Positions 1 to 11,941 of a stretch of 64,000 nt of DNA are shown here, piece by piece. Every line of letters begins with the position of its first letter. Position 1 is the stretch's first letter. This DNA is from Acanthaster planci (Eukaryota; Echinodermata; Asteroidea; Valvatida; Acanthasteridae). A program made the position numbers and the translations under genes. The stretch is taken from NCBI RefSeq assembly GCF_001949145.1, contig NW_019091601.1:204232-268231 (forward strand), given 5' to 3'. Below the pieces are notes generated by a model. That model had not been told where the DNA came from, searched no databases, and worked only from the letters and a program-made list of their open reading frames with translations.

Positions 1-1400
1 CGCATAACTTTTGGATTTTTCCCTCACCACATTTTTTTTTCATTTGGTGCAGAACAAGGTTTGAATACAGTCAGCTGTTGGATTGATGCTGATTTGTTTT
101 GATCTTAATTTCCTATATTTTCGACAATGAAGCCAATGCCAACCGTGTTTATGTCCATTTCTTCTAAGTGATCTCAGTATGAAAGCTTTGAGGCGTATAG
201 CGAATGTTTGTTATCAATGACTCAAGAGTGAGCGATGGCAAAGTCGGGCGGCACTTGCCTCCCTATTTTCTTGATTGAAATGCACTTTCATTTGTTATAA
301 CAATAAATTTAGTTAACTTTGAACTGCAGAATAATCTGATGTCTTAAAAAAGAAATTCTCATAAAAATCTGTCCCATATCTTCTTGGGTCACCCAAACGT
401 TGCAACAAGTGCGTTGCAACTCATACTTGTTTTGGCGAATGGTTGATCCAACACTGGCCTATCAGGTCTGCCCAAAAAATACAAGCAGGAAAATTATAAA
501 ATCAACTCTAAAGACACGAACATTCCCTAGTTGCAGGAATTTCAACAACAGAAAATGACATCGAAAATGCAATGTCAAATCAGGCAAGCTTTTACCCCAT
601 ACTCGCCGCAAAAGGTGCATAACCTATTCAGTTTCCCCTCACGTTACATTTAATTGTGATCTGACTTTATTAAACTTAATGTCATTTTAGTTAATCTGAG
701 CATCATTGGCCGTACGTTTAATATCGGAATTCAAGTTACAAAAATGGCACAGCAAAACTTGAAGTCACCGTTACTTAGTCAAGTAATGTCCCCTTTCGAA
801 CTCAGAATACCGCCAACATGCACCTGTCATTGGCAACAATTTCTAAAAATCAAATACAAGTACTGACCATTCCATATTTCCCTAGTTGCTGTGCATGAAA
901 ACGGCATGATGGACGTGCACCGTCTTTGGAGTGGTTTTGTGGTGGATCTGATCTGTGGTTTAGTTTTTCATATACTTTGCCCTGTGCAGAGAGCCTCTTC
1001 ACAGTCCTTCTCAATAAACATGTAGTTGAAAAGTGTTTATTGTGCGGACTTTGTTTAATATGTGGACTTTAATACTTGCATTCTCTCATAAGTCACTTCT
1101 TTTGCCGTCCTATGTTACATTGAGGCTTTCTTCCCGGGATAGAATCACAGTTGTGTTCATGAATATGGGAATACTCATTGGAATGAAAACAAAAAGAAAT
1201 AGCGAAAAAAAAAGTTGAAAGTAGGTTAACTAAGACAGAAAGGTGCATCTTGAAGATTTACATGAAAACAAATTGATCGTAGGTATTATATAAATAAAAA
1301 AATGCAAATTGAGATTGTCAAAGTGTAATTTCAGTGGATAATGAAGATGCAAGATGGGTTGTAGATTTTATAAATAATTTTTTATTTTTTTATAAATTTT
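1..1400. other. Non-coding flank with a dispersed repeat
   Basis: Apart from the possible exon relic at 430-526, I see no coding exon. The part at about 1122-1290 (TGAGGCTT...AATATGGGAATACTCATT...AAATTGAT) is similar to 6880-7018 in the first intron of the SMB/M15-like gene. It lies in a different order relative to the exon relics, so it is more likely a dispersed repeat than part of the tandem gene copy. Confidence 0.5.
430..526 (+). pseudogene. Possible relic of exon 2 of the SMB/M15-like gene
   Basis: The core CACTGGCCTATCAGGTC (about 452-468) differs by one base from the matching part of exon 2 at 10302-10464. Further on, AAATCAACTCTAAAGACACG resembles the intact exon's AAATCCAACATCAAGGACACG. 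About 30 bases between them are missing. The order and strand agree with the exon 4 relic at 3077-3259, so the two may belong to one decayed tandem copy. The match is short and could be partly chance. Confidence 0.4.
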
Positions 1401-1429
1401 ATTTATAAATCACATGATTACCTCATTTC

Positions 1430-1560
1430 ATCGTACTGTCCTACGTCCTTTCCACGTTGCATACTTTTCTGCCTGAGCGCCGCTCCTTCCGTCGCCCATT
1501 GCGTTGCACCGTCGTGTCGTGCTGTCGCGTCGTGTGTGACTGTTTTTAAAAATGGCTGGT
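1430..1560. repeat. GTCG-rich dispersed repeat, copy 1
   Basis: The text CGTCGCCCATTGCGTTGCACCG and the following GTCGTGTCG-type runs also occur near 51245-51290 (CGTCGCCCATCGTGTCGCACC). The shared part is short. It looks like the same dispersed element, but no ends could be fixed. Confidence 0.45.
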
Positions 1561-1569
1561 GATTACTAT

Positions 1570-2090
1570 GGGCGGTCAAAAGGGCCAAATTAATTCTAAC
1601 AAAAATAAACAATTATGAGTAAACAGCATTTTCTTATTAAAAAAGTAAATAATAAAACACAAAACTAATACCTAAATCCATTTACGAAATAAGCTATTAA
1701 AAAAACTAAATAACAAAAATTAAAAGTAATATGTAACTGAAATTAATTTCAGCAAAAATAAACAAATACGAGCGAACAGCATTTTTCAAAATGTAAATAG
1801 TAAAAGAAATTATTTGAAAATAAATACCCAACATTTGAAAACAATGTGCCCCAAAAAAGTTCCTAAAATGACAACAGTAAATCAAAATACGAAATAATTG
1901 ATACAAAAAGAACAAAAGAAAACAAATTGTCGAAACCAAAGATCGGGGTTCACTTCAATTTTTAGCAACGAAGCTAAACGCAAATCATTAGAAGAACTCT
2001 TAACCAGATTTCGTTCCATCGTATAATCCTTTTTTTTCTGGTGCAATTAGTGTTGACCCTTGTGGCCGATTTTGACCCTTTTGGCCGCCC
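1570..2090. mobile_element. AT-rich foldback element with GGGCGG ends
   Basis: The left end GGGCGGTCAAAAGGGCCAAA (1570) and the right end, read on the minus strand as GGGCGGCCAAAAGGGTCAAA (from 2090), form imperfect terminal inverted repeats. The interior is very AT-rich and holds two related blocks about 155 bp apart (1589-1668 and 1741-1812), both with AAAAATAAACAA followed by GAACAGCATTTT or a close variant. It has no coding capacity and no clear target duplication, so it is probably a small non-autonomous DNA element of unknown class. Confidence 0.5.
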
Positions 2091-2099
2091 GGTTTTTTT

Positions 2100-3076
2100 T
2101 GACAAACAAACAAACTCAACGCCAATCTATAGACAAATTCTCAAACAAACTGACTTAGTTCCATCGTTGGGGGCGTCCTATGCCATGCGCAACCATGACA
2201 TGTTGGCCGCGATAAGGTGATGTCCACGATCGCGCGATCTTGAAGCGGTCTATCGATCTTGTTGCTCAATATTAATGGGCAACAATTTGCCTTTTGCTTC
2301 TTGTTAATATTTATGGAGGATTGTTTCCAAACGGAGAAGTTAAGTTGGAGAATTCATGCAGTATCTACTGATAGTGCAATGGAATCGCGCGACGGCGTGG
2401 TGCAGATGGACCAAGAGAGCCGAACACAGACCAGTGCAGCATGCAGATACAGGCAGGCGCAGCGCAGGCGGCCGGGCGCGGGCCGGGCGATGTACAGGGA
2501 AGGGGCCTAATCATACATGTCGCCTCTACGTCTTAAGCTTGGTGGAGTAGAGGACGGCTGCCACCATGAATTTCAAGTTTTTTCCTGGACTGTTTTACAA
2601 AGTTGCACCGAAACCCTCTGAAAACACCATGAAATAAAAACAAAGATGTCGGGGCCGTAAGTAAGGCTTCTGACATGTTTTTCTCACCTCCAACATCAAG
2701 TTGAAAAATCCCGAAAGCTGTATTCATTTTTAATCCCCCCCCAAAAAAAATGCTGGATACGCCGCTGCCTGTTACAGCACCCACGACCTGCTCATGTGGA
2801 ACAAGAGCAGCACCAGACAGTTTGGATGGGTGTGAGAGACATACGGAGGAAATTCATTGGACTGAATGCAATTGAAAAGATTTTATAAATTGGAGTAGAC
2901 GAAGCAGTGAATGCTTTCATAATGGTTTCATAAACCATCCAGAAAAGGTTTTTAAGATTAAAACCGAATAAAAAAAAGAACTCGCTATCGTCCACTGTCC
3001 AGAGTAGGCCGAGCAAAAGTGCACTATAGAGTACATTTGGCACACAATGTTTAGTCGCTTTTTCTGAACCATAAAG
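2100..3076. other. No gene recognised
   Basis: Short open frames occur here, but none has splice-consistent extensions or a recognisable domain. The part from 2380 to 2500 is locally GC-rich. Nothing else is supported. Confidence 0.4.
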
Positions 3077-3259
3077 ATCAAAACCATTACTGGGACGTGT
3101 CACTCCACAATCTCTTGGCACTACCAGGGCCTGCAGATATTCAGTGGTTCTCCATACTCAGACTGGATGAACAAATGGTCAACTAATGGCGCCGTGGAAA
3201 ACTTGGGTCCAGGCTACCCCGGCCACAGCACCCACACTTACTGTGCGTTCTACAGTTAG
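3077..3259 (+). pseudogene. Decayed copy of the M15-like terminal exon
   Basis: The segment translates without a stop until the TAG at 3257 and aligns along its length with the last exon of the SMB/M15-like gene (11660-11848), sharing SxHYQG, WMN, GAVEN and GHSTHT. Two changes hit the presumed zinc site. Four codons, TAVD in the intact gene, are deleted in frame, which removes the Asp. The final His of H-T-H is Tyr. The 3' flank is also similar, including an AATAAA near 3371. An AG at 3075-3076 would serve as the acceptor in the same phase as the intact exon. No matching exon 3 was found, and a possible exon 2 relic is at 430-526. It is either a pseudogene or the last exon of a catalytically dead paralogue whose 5' part lies outside the window. 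Confidence 0.7.
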
Positions 3260-3399
3260 ACCAGTTTGGGCCTTAGGCAGAATCGCCGAGTTCTTCTCTG
3301 TTGAGTTCTTCATAGGATTGAGGTTTTATTTTCCGTGTGTCACAACTTACAAACAATTATGTAATACAACAAATAAATGCAGGTGTTGACAGATGGGGG

Positions 3400-4500
3400 C
3401 GCCAAGGAGGGCCTATAATCTGATATAGAGCCTATCCTGTTTGTGATAAGTGGACTTTAACCAACCAATTAAAAACAGTAAAACAATCAATGTATTAAGA
3501 TTAGAATTTAAATATTCATCAATAAACTGAACAAAGCCAAATACTGAAGGAAGAGGTAAATGAAACACTGACCAAATTTGCAGTACAAGACTTTGAAAGT
3601 TGGACTGTTTATTCTGCACGTGTGACATGAATTGTTACTTCTTACATGAAACCAGGAGTAAGTCGAATATTACACAGTGCGAAAGAAAGGCGTTGGGGAC
3701 TGATTCGAGAGAAGAGGGTTCAGTGTCAATCTTTTTTTATGAATGATATGGTCCTTAATTGTGTGAATTTCCTCTGCTAATCTTGCGAAATGTAACTGAA
3801 TATCTGCAGATTCCTCTCGAAGAAGCATCTCACACTGCTGGGCTGGGTGACAATTTACTTTTAAATATGAATATTAGAATTCCTAGATGATAATTGATCA
3901 CTTGCCTTCACACGATTGAATTTATTGTATCAGATTCTCACACTAATATTTTCATTCCCAAATATAAAACGATTGGAAATAGTAGAGGAACGAGGTATGT
4001 TCAATTTTCAAAACGTTAGAGTCAAAATGACTGTAAAGAGCCCCCCCCCCCCCGAGAAAATCCTGTAGGCTCAGCTTGTGAAAAATACTATAGCGATATC
4101 AGGATAAAATGTCGAGGGGCCGATTCCGCATTCCGCTCTTGCATTCATGGAGCAGCGTGACTTGAAGTCAGTGTTAAGATTGTGTGTCCCCCTTGCTTCC
4201 CCTCACTCCACAGTTGCGTTTGTATAATCCAATGTGGTTCAAGCGCGGTTAGGGGATGTGGAGGAGGGAGTCAGAGATGTGATGGGTTCAAGTACAATTC
4301 TACAGTTCCAATTCCAATTTTCAAGAGGAGAGGGGCAAGAGTTCCCAATATTGAGCAGTTGCCCCCCCCGTCCCTTTGGTTGCATCACTCACATGGCTCT
4401 CTGAAGTCTTGTGATCGGACCATGTAAGACTTCAAAGCCACAGAAGTTGATATCTCAATAGCAAATGACTCATTTAAAACTGTTATACTCAGCCAAATTA
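3400..4500. other. No gene recognised
   Basis: I see no exon or repeat with clear ends here. Short C-tracts occur at about 4041 and 4363. Confidence 0.4.
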
Positions 4501-4507
4501 ATATAAC

Positions 4508-4666
4508 TAAGGTGGAAACTTGCGGTAGCACGATGTAAGGATACAATCTCTTTTTTGAGTCTGTATGGTTCCGGAAAGAACCATGAGACCGTTCAGAACC
4601 ATCAGACTCAAAAAAGAGATCGTATCCTTGAATGGTGCTACCGCAAGCTTTCCACCTTAGTTGTCT
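4508..4666. repeat. Long near-perfect inverted repeat (hairpin)
   Basis: The left arm at about 4508-4571 (AACTAAGGTGGAAACTTGC ... TTTTTTGAGTCTG) is the reverse complement of the right arm at about 4598-4666 (CAGACTCAAAAAAGAG ... CCACCTTAGTT), with a few mismatches and small gaps. About 26 bases separate them. Transcribed in either direction it would fold into a stem of roughly 60 bp. It is most simply a foldback MITE; a small-RNA hairpin is possible but unsupported. Confidence 0.8.
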
Positions 4667-4669
4667 GTC

Positions 4670-5834
4670 ACCATTAATAGTTTGAAATCCCATCCAAGTT
4701 AATATAGCAAAAAAGCCTACATGGACATTGCACATTGTTTTACATGTAGGCAGTAAACAGTGTACAGTTACTTAAATCCTAAGATTCTTTTTGTCAGTTG
4801 CAAGCTTAACTTAGACCTTGCTATGAATTATGCTCGTCAAAACAAGGAAGTCAATGCAAAAATGTTCCTCGGACACGAGTATACTTTACTTCCCCCATCT
4901 GTTTGGCTTCCATGCCTGTTTATATGTTACCAAGTTCACACTTCATGTCCAACATTTGGGCCTGTAGTTTTCCCCTCTCGTTTCCCAACTAAGTGAACCC
5001 TGGATGGTCTATACTTGGCGCCAAGCCTGCTTTATTTTCTTCATCCTTTTGTTATTATTATTTATTTGCTCCACGGCAAACAAGCACCCTTTGCGACACT
5101 TCTGTATCCTTCACGCATGATGCTTTTTACACTGCTTAAGTCCTGTTTCTTGTTCGGAAACATGATAACATCGAGGTTTTAGATCCTGGTTATGGCCAAT
5201 ATAAGGAGGTGAAAACGTTCCGAGTACCAGTTCGCTTATGTGGAACCCTGGGCAGTAGTATTTTTCACTCTGGAGTGCATACTTGGTGAGTTTTATGATT
5301 TGTGCAGAATCAAGTGAACTTCACGCACACTATGGTTCAGAGACAGCAATTTACCCCTTTTTGTGATTTTAAAATAATTAATTTTGCAACAATAATTATT
5401 GCCTCTTGGTTTTTTTTACACGTCTTGGTCACTGGGCATTCTGTTTTCACAGATAAAACCTGTGCATTTTAATCGTGTAATCAGAATGTTTTGTGCGTGG
5501 TGAGGTGTGTTCGGGTGCAAATTAACAGCACATTATGCACAAAACAGTTTAATTGTGTAATTAGAATGTTATGCACGTTATTCTGCTCCTATTAAACATA
5601 ATATACGTTAGCTGATGTAAACTATTCAAAATGCAAATACTTGTAACAGGTTCGTTTTGTGATTACTAGTCGAACACTAGCTATTGAAGCTTAGAAGTTA
5701 TTTGTCGTTGTTCTTCGTCAGAAGTGAGGGACGTTTGAGGTTTAAAAGTTGAGCACAGTCTTTATCCTTCTCATAGGACACGTTTCTTAATCAACAGTCG
5801 GTGAAAGTCGAATTCTTCTGTGATATCCACCAAG
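4670..5834. promoter_or_regulatory. Upstream region of the SMB/M15-like gene
   Basis: This 1.1-kb stretch is AT-rich and has no coding exon that I can support. The promoter and 5' UTR of the gene starting at 5835 must lie here or further left. A TATA-like TTTAAAA at about 5741 is the only candidate core element, and it is weak. Confidence 0.25.
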
Positions 5835-8800
5835 ATGGCCATGTACGGACTCCTTGGTGCCATACTAGCTGTCTTGATCGGGATGGCCTGGGCCCAGCAC
5901 TGCTCGGAGCGGCCAGGGGGCTGCTGCCCCGGCCGTAATGATGCATGTACGGCTCCGGGGACGTCCTGTTTTTGCGACGATTACTGTCAGCAGGCTTCTG
6001 ATTGCTGCTCCGATTTCCCCAGCGGCTGCACCAATCCAACCACGAGCTCTGCAACCACCACGGCTCAGCCAACTACCAGCTCTCCACCAACCACAGCTTT
6101 GCCAACTACGGGTTAGTGATTCATTTAAAATTTCACAGGATTATATTCAGATACGTTGTAGAGGCTGTTTCACTCTATTTCTTTTTAATTAATTCATTCA
6201 TTTATTATGTGTATTTCATCCTGTCGGTTTATCGTTTAGATGATCGAAACGTCCTTCACGCCAAATATGCCGATTACACTAGGTCCAGCCATTCTGTTCA
6301 TTGTCAGCTCTGTAGGTGGATAAATTGTGTCTGCAACAAGCCTTAAATACGCCTTATGGGGCTTGATTTTTTTTTTTTTGGATCAAGTTATAAACTGATT
6401 GATTATTAATGTGAGTAATAAGAGTTTAAAGAGGATCTGGCACAAAAATAAATGGATACAGTGATAGAAATCAAGAAAGACCTGTTGTTTGACAGTATCA
6501 AGTTGGACAGGATGTAAACTCCGAGCTCAAAAGAGAGGAAGCGGTAACATATATACCCAGGATGTAAACACTAACACAAGTAAACAAGTAAACTGTAACA
6601 TGAGCACAGCAGTGCACAAAACAAAGAATGTTCTATTATACGTCATAATCAGGCAATTTAACTACAGTTTTTTGACAGAATCAGTGAACTCCACTGCTCG
6701 ATAAAGAGGAATTTGTTTGTAACATGAGCACGTTGAACGGACTGCGTATGAAAACTTCTATACATGCTTATAAGATGAACAGGACAGTATATGAAAACAG
6801 GAATTTTTGTGTTCTACAAAACTGTCAATGCATCAAACTATTTGCCTTGCATTGGACGAAATTCAAAGGAATGTACACTTTTGAGGCTTCTTCTTGAGAT
6901 TACCTCACAGATTTACTCCTGAATATGGAAATACTCATTAGCAATGAAACAAAAGTTGAATATGAGGTTAACTGAGGCACAAAGGTGCCCTTTGGAGGTC
7001 TGTCATCACAAAAAATTGATTGCATGCAGCTACCCTTTAAATGATCTTTAACAATTATAAGTTCATAATAAGTCCTATGAAATTAGTATCGTACTTTGAT
7101 TGTTTGGGAAACCTTTATACCGAATTGCTAATATGCAGTAATGGTGTTAAGATGCAATTACTTCCGTAACATTACGCCATGCGCTTATTGATTGCTGTTC
7201 TACTCAAGATATTTCCGCAACATCTGTCGAGAAGTGAACTAAGTTTCATACTTTACAATACTAACCACTACAAATAAACTCTCCGCGAGTATTAGAAAGA
7301 CCAAGTACTTCCCTGTATATTTCGAGACAACCGTTAGATTGTATATTGCATGCATCTCCTTTGGTTAATATTATGTCGCATTTATAAATACTTCAGACAG
7401 TTTTGCGCACTCTGGGGACTGCACAGTCAAGAATTACCCGCAGCGTAGCTTGGTATAATGATAAAACAAGGCTGCAAATGGGAGAATGGCCCACTGCCTA
7501 TCTTCAGGAAGAGAGAAAAATAAAGAGTAAACCCTATATGCCGTAGGGTCCCTAAGGCGGTTGGCTGACACATCCTGTCACCTTCCGGCAACTTCTGAAG
7601 CCAAGCTGATGCCACATGTACTGTTATGCTTTCTTTGGACCACATTAGTGAGGCCAAGAGGGGGTCTTGACGTCTGGGCTGCCCAGGACCTCCATACACA
7701 GAACTTCTAGTCCTTTGTTGACGGTGGCACCGTTCAGGGCATGTAAAGAGAGCACGAAGAAGGCATTCGGCCAGAGCATCAGACAAATCGCCCCACTTAA
7801 TCTAAGACTAATAATGTCATCGCTGACTGAAACAAGTAGATGAAGCGGCGGGCTGGATAGATTTCCGAGACCTGTATTCCACAGGTGACGTTGTGTCTGA
7901 CACAGCCCTTGTCCTGTCTGTTATAGGAGTTGTCCCCCTCCCCCCTAAAAGGAGAAGTTCGACAAAGCTATAGATTCCTTGGCAAATGGCACGTCACCAG
8001 GAAAGGACAACATCCCTTCCAAAGAGATCTATTATGGGAAGCCAGTGGTCCTCAGCCACCCCATAGGCTACTCTGTCAATGCATGAAAAGGGATCAGTAC
8101 CCCTACGCATGCGTTACGTCAACATAACTACGCTGATGTTTAAGAACACTGGAGAACGCAATAACTGTAACAACTACTCCACGGCATATCCCTGCTTAGC
8201 ATCATCAGCAAGGTATTCGCCATTTTTCAAGAAGCTGCGGGCACTGTCTGAGTTGGTGCACCCCAAGTCCCAGGGCAGTAAGATATACCATTGACACGAT
8301 CTCACTCAGACAGCAGCAGGAAAAAATGCTATGGGCATAGGCAGCTCCTCTACTTCGCCTTCGTGGATCTGTAGTAAGATTTTGACCAGAGGCCAATTTG
8401 ATAGAGCTGCTTAAGCACAAAATTTGCTTCAGCACAAAAAACCTTGCTTAAAAAACAAGGTTTACCAGCTCAAAATCTATGTAATTGTCATGCTAGCCAA
8501 AAGACAGGTGAATACCAGTCCAAAATAACATACATTGCATGGAGTTTGGGCTGGTAACATGATTTATCTATCACGGTTTTTTTCACGCTTTAGCAAATTT
8601 GTACTTAAGCAGCTCTATGAAATTGCCCCCAGCTGGTCAGTAGGAGGAACCTCTCCAGACTGCTGGAGATTGGATGCCTACTCAAGCTGCTGAAGCTTAT
8701 CGCCTCCTTTCACGTGGACATGCAGGGAACAGTGCAATTTGATGGATCGTCTTCTAACCCATTTCGAATTATTTACAGTGGTATATATGAAGCTGGGCTG

Positions 8801-11800
8801 TGTCCTCGCCCTAGCACTTTTTGAGATCTTCTGTTCCCACATGTAGTGTCGCAAGCCTTCAAGTTACCTGAAGACAGACTATAACTATACCCTATAGGCC
8901 TGACGGCAAACTTTTAAACCTCGCTACTGTAGAGGAGAGTACTCGGCAAGCAGGCTTTGTTTACTGAGACGATGGTGGTTGTGGTGGGCTTGCCCTTCTC
9001 TCTTGGACAGTCTGGCCTTGGCGGCAGTGGCTTTCTCAATCCTCTTGTTTAGGTCTGGGTGAAAGGGCTGGTTTCTAGGCACAGTTGATCCCAGGTACGT
9101 AAACTCCTCGACCGCTTTCAGTCGCCAAGTGATATACTGGCAGCTTCACTTGCACCCTTGCAAATGATCTATGTCTTCTGCAGGCTTATATGGTGAGACC
9201 AAAGTCGCTATAAAGCCTCCAGACACCAGTCGGGTGTGAAACATCAACGTAGAGGATCATGCAGATCCGGATCCGACCAACTTTGGTATTTGCTCTCAAA
9301 GGAGTGAGAGCTGGACCACCCGCTCATGTCAATAGCACTGCCTCAACAGCTTTCTCATCCACTGCCTGTACCGAATCCTGGGCATCCCAAAGAGGGGCAA
9401 TCAAAGAGGGACTGTGTGCCTAACCAAGGCAGCCTGGAACAGGCCCAGATGCTAAGCATGTTCGCCCTCCATAAAAAGCGCGCACCAGCGCGGTGAAGCG
9501 CGGTGGATGGTGTTTGGCCGCGCAGTAAATGTTTTTTGGCAGCGGGGTAAATGTTGTTCTTAGCATGAAATTTCTCTTTTAGGTCCAGGCATTTTTTTAG
9601 TTTTGATAAATTTATTGTGCAAATGAATTTTTCCAACCTTTTCTGAGGTAGTTATTGAAGAGGTAAACGGTTCGAATAAAAACTGTATGTTTTTGCATGT
9701 TTTTGCATGTCATTTTTTCTTATCCAAGGGTTACAGAAGAGGTCGTCTTTCAGGCTTCATTAAAATGAACGTCGCGACCTCTTAATATCATTCAAAAAAG
9801 CATGAAAATTGGAGCCTAGCACGATATCAGATGGGCTACAGGAGGAGAATTTCTTCGTGCTTATAAGCTTCACCTTTCTGCCACACAACACTTACCACCC
9901 TGCGTTACGTGGCCTTAGTACACCATGGGAGAGACCGTACACAGCTGGCGCAACAGCTTACTTTATAGCGTTTGATGGATTCAGTAGGTCCCTAAAGCGC
10001 TATTAACCCCTTTCGCAAAATGTTCTCCAAATGATATACAATCGTCTGCGCCAACGGACTTGAAAGTATTCAAATAGATCAGAATGAATGACTGAGCACA
10101 GTTGTAGATTTTTAGCTGGCTTTTGTGACCGTCTTGGTGTCGAGTTGTTGGTACTGTTCCAGTGGTAACGGTGTACATTATAGCACCTCCACAAAATCTC
10201 ACTTCATTTTGATGAAGATTGATATTCTTCTGCGATGGGTACGATATAAAAGGAATCGGTTAATGACATTCGTCGTTTCATTTGTTGATTTTTTTATACA
10301 GCATCGGGCATTTGCGGTTCGACTGTCCAATCACTGGCCTGTCAGGTCCAGAGCGACAGCCGTATTACTCTGCTAAATGTCAACCCCTCCGGGGTCAATG
10401 ATGGAGCAGATGCCAAATCCAACATCAAGGACACGTGCGATGGTGGAGAAGCGAGGAGGTCAAGGTAATCCAATCATCACAGTAAAGAGTCTGACTTGCT
10501 AAAGGAGGGAACTGGAAAGCTCTGCCCCCCCTCGTCAACAATGTGCAAATGAAATCGTCCTGAAATCCAATCAGCCTGGCAAAACTGGAACTAATGGTAA
10601 CACCAGCGACACTACCCCCATAAGTCCTTGTTCCCTCGAGTTCCTTGCCTCGCCCGCCATTGAAAATTTGGTGAAGGCGCAACGATGGAACATTTTGCGT
10701 TGTTTGAATCCATTATTGACAAAGCCATCCATAGAGTGTCCCTCTAAATGGAAAATTCCCTCCCCAAACACCCTGCTCTGAAAATTGGGCCTCAGTTACA
10801 GCCACGCAAGTTGTGACGGGTAACCTTTTCGATTCCACCGTTCGAAACCGAATGAAATCGAATATTTCATATGTATCGATTGTAACCCCTATACATCTAT
10901 TCATTTAAGAAAGGTCGAGAAACATGTTACTTTCTCATGTTACATGTAACGGTAGACTTTGTGGCTGGATAAATCTTGCTTACAGAGCTGACCCGACCTA
11001 AAATGACCTGAGCTGGCCTGATATTACTTCAATTTAGTGAACGGTAACCTTACCATATCCAGCTATTGTTGCACGTTGAGCGGTGGCAAGACGGGATGCT
11101 CGCCAGGAGGTTCGATCTGTCTGAGTGAAGACGTGTTGCAGTACCTACTTGAGCTGGCGAACTCGGGCGCCAGCTTTCAGGTTGGATAATCGTTCCGTCT
11201 GGATTCCCATTCAGTCATTGGGGTGGTATACAGTGAACCAATTACGATAAAAAAATCACGCTCATCGGGTCAAAATTTATTAAAATGATACAAAATTGAA
11301 AGGCACGTTCAAGACTTAAGGGGAATCAACTGGGCTAAAGTTGAATTTACTCCAAAATTCCAGGTCTAGGCCTACATGAAGTTTGAAACCGTCCTGGTGA
11401 TTTTTTCCCTTATTTTCAGAGACATGAGGAAAGTTTCAGAGAACTCAAAACTCGCAACCATATACTGTTAAAATAAATGATAAATAAAATGAATGTACGC
11501 GAAGGCGACGCCAGTCCCAAGAAAAAGAAACTATTAAAACGTTTTGAGACATTTATTGGATAGCTTTATGCAGTCGTGTAGGCTATTATTACAGTCCCAT
11601 GTAAGTCCTGTCCAGCAAATGTCTGAAAGCACATTCTAAACGTTTCTTTTCTATATCAGGTCAATTCCATTGCTGGTGCTTGTCACTCCAACACGTCTTA
11701 CCACTATCAGGGTACCGCGGTGGACCTGCAGGTATTTGACGAGTCCTCGCACGTTGCCTGGATGAACAGGTGCGCATCCATGGGAGCCGTGGAGAACAAG

Positions 11801-11848
11801 GGTCCAGGCGACCGTGGCCATAGCACCCACACCCACTGCGCCTTCTAA
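5835..11848 (+). CDS. Secreted somatomedin B / M15-type peptidase-like protein, four exons
   Basis: Exons 5835-6111, 10302-10464, 11063-11180 and 11660-11848 join in phase (1, 2, 0) to give 248 aa. The start is the ATG at 5835, which has A at -3 and G at +4; the frame is open a few codons upstream but has no other ATG. Residues 1-20 are a signal peptide ending AWA before QHC. Residues about 22-64 are a Cys-rich somatomedin B domain (GCCPGR, CFCDDYC, DCC). A Thr/Pro/Ser linker follows, probably O-glycosylated. Residues about 95-248 resemble the hedgehog/D-Ala-D-Ala peptidase (M15) fold: S199-x-H201-x2-G-x-A-x-D208 and the terminal H243-T-H245 match the zinc-ligand pattern of that family. AATAAA lies about 94 bases after the stop. 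It is presumably extracellular and could cleave peptides or peptidoglycan, but substrate and activity are inference. A decayed paralogue lies just upstream (3077-3259). Confidence 0.85.
7926..9480 (+). mobile_element. Degenerate LINE reverse-transcriptase fragment, partly inverted
   Basis: Forward conceptual translation gives typical non-LTR reverse-transcriptase pieces with frameshifts and stops: SLANGTSPGKDNIP (about 7970-8020), then FVDL and FD just before 8390, then SFHVDMQGTVQFDGSS (about 8710-8755), RPDGKLFNLA (about 8898-8930) and HCLYRILGIPKRGNQ (about 9358-9402). Between them, about 8945-9130 reads as RT only on the minus strand (VEEFTYLGSTVPRNQ), so that segment is inverted. A separate foldback element sits at 8390-8632. 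It is an old, dead copy in the first intron of the SMB/M15-like gene, of a family close to those with the FTYLGS motif. Confidence 0.75.
8390..8632. mobile_element. Foldback MITE, copy 1 (inside the LINE)
   Basis: The ends GGCCAATTTGATAGAGCTGC and, at the right, the reverse complement of GGGGGCAATTTCATAGAGCTG are inverted repeats, each continuing into CTTAAGC-type sequence. The interior (TTACCAGCTCAAA, CATGCTAGCCAAAAGACAGG) matches a second copy at 56212-56467. It interrupts the LINE right after its FD codons, so it inserted later than the LINE. Confidence 0.75.
9481..10301 (+). other. Rest of intron 1, nothing recognised
   Basis: Between the LINE fragment and exon 2 I see no repeat with clear ends and no coding exon. 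It ends in the acceptor TTTTTTTATACAG just before 10302. Confidence 0.4.
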
Positions 11849-11941
11849 ACTTAGGTTACCAGTTTTTGGCATCCTGCGTAGTTGCCAAAGTACCAGCGAT
11901 TCAGTCCTTTTTGCCTGTTGGACGATTGGCTTAACTGCAAC

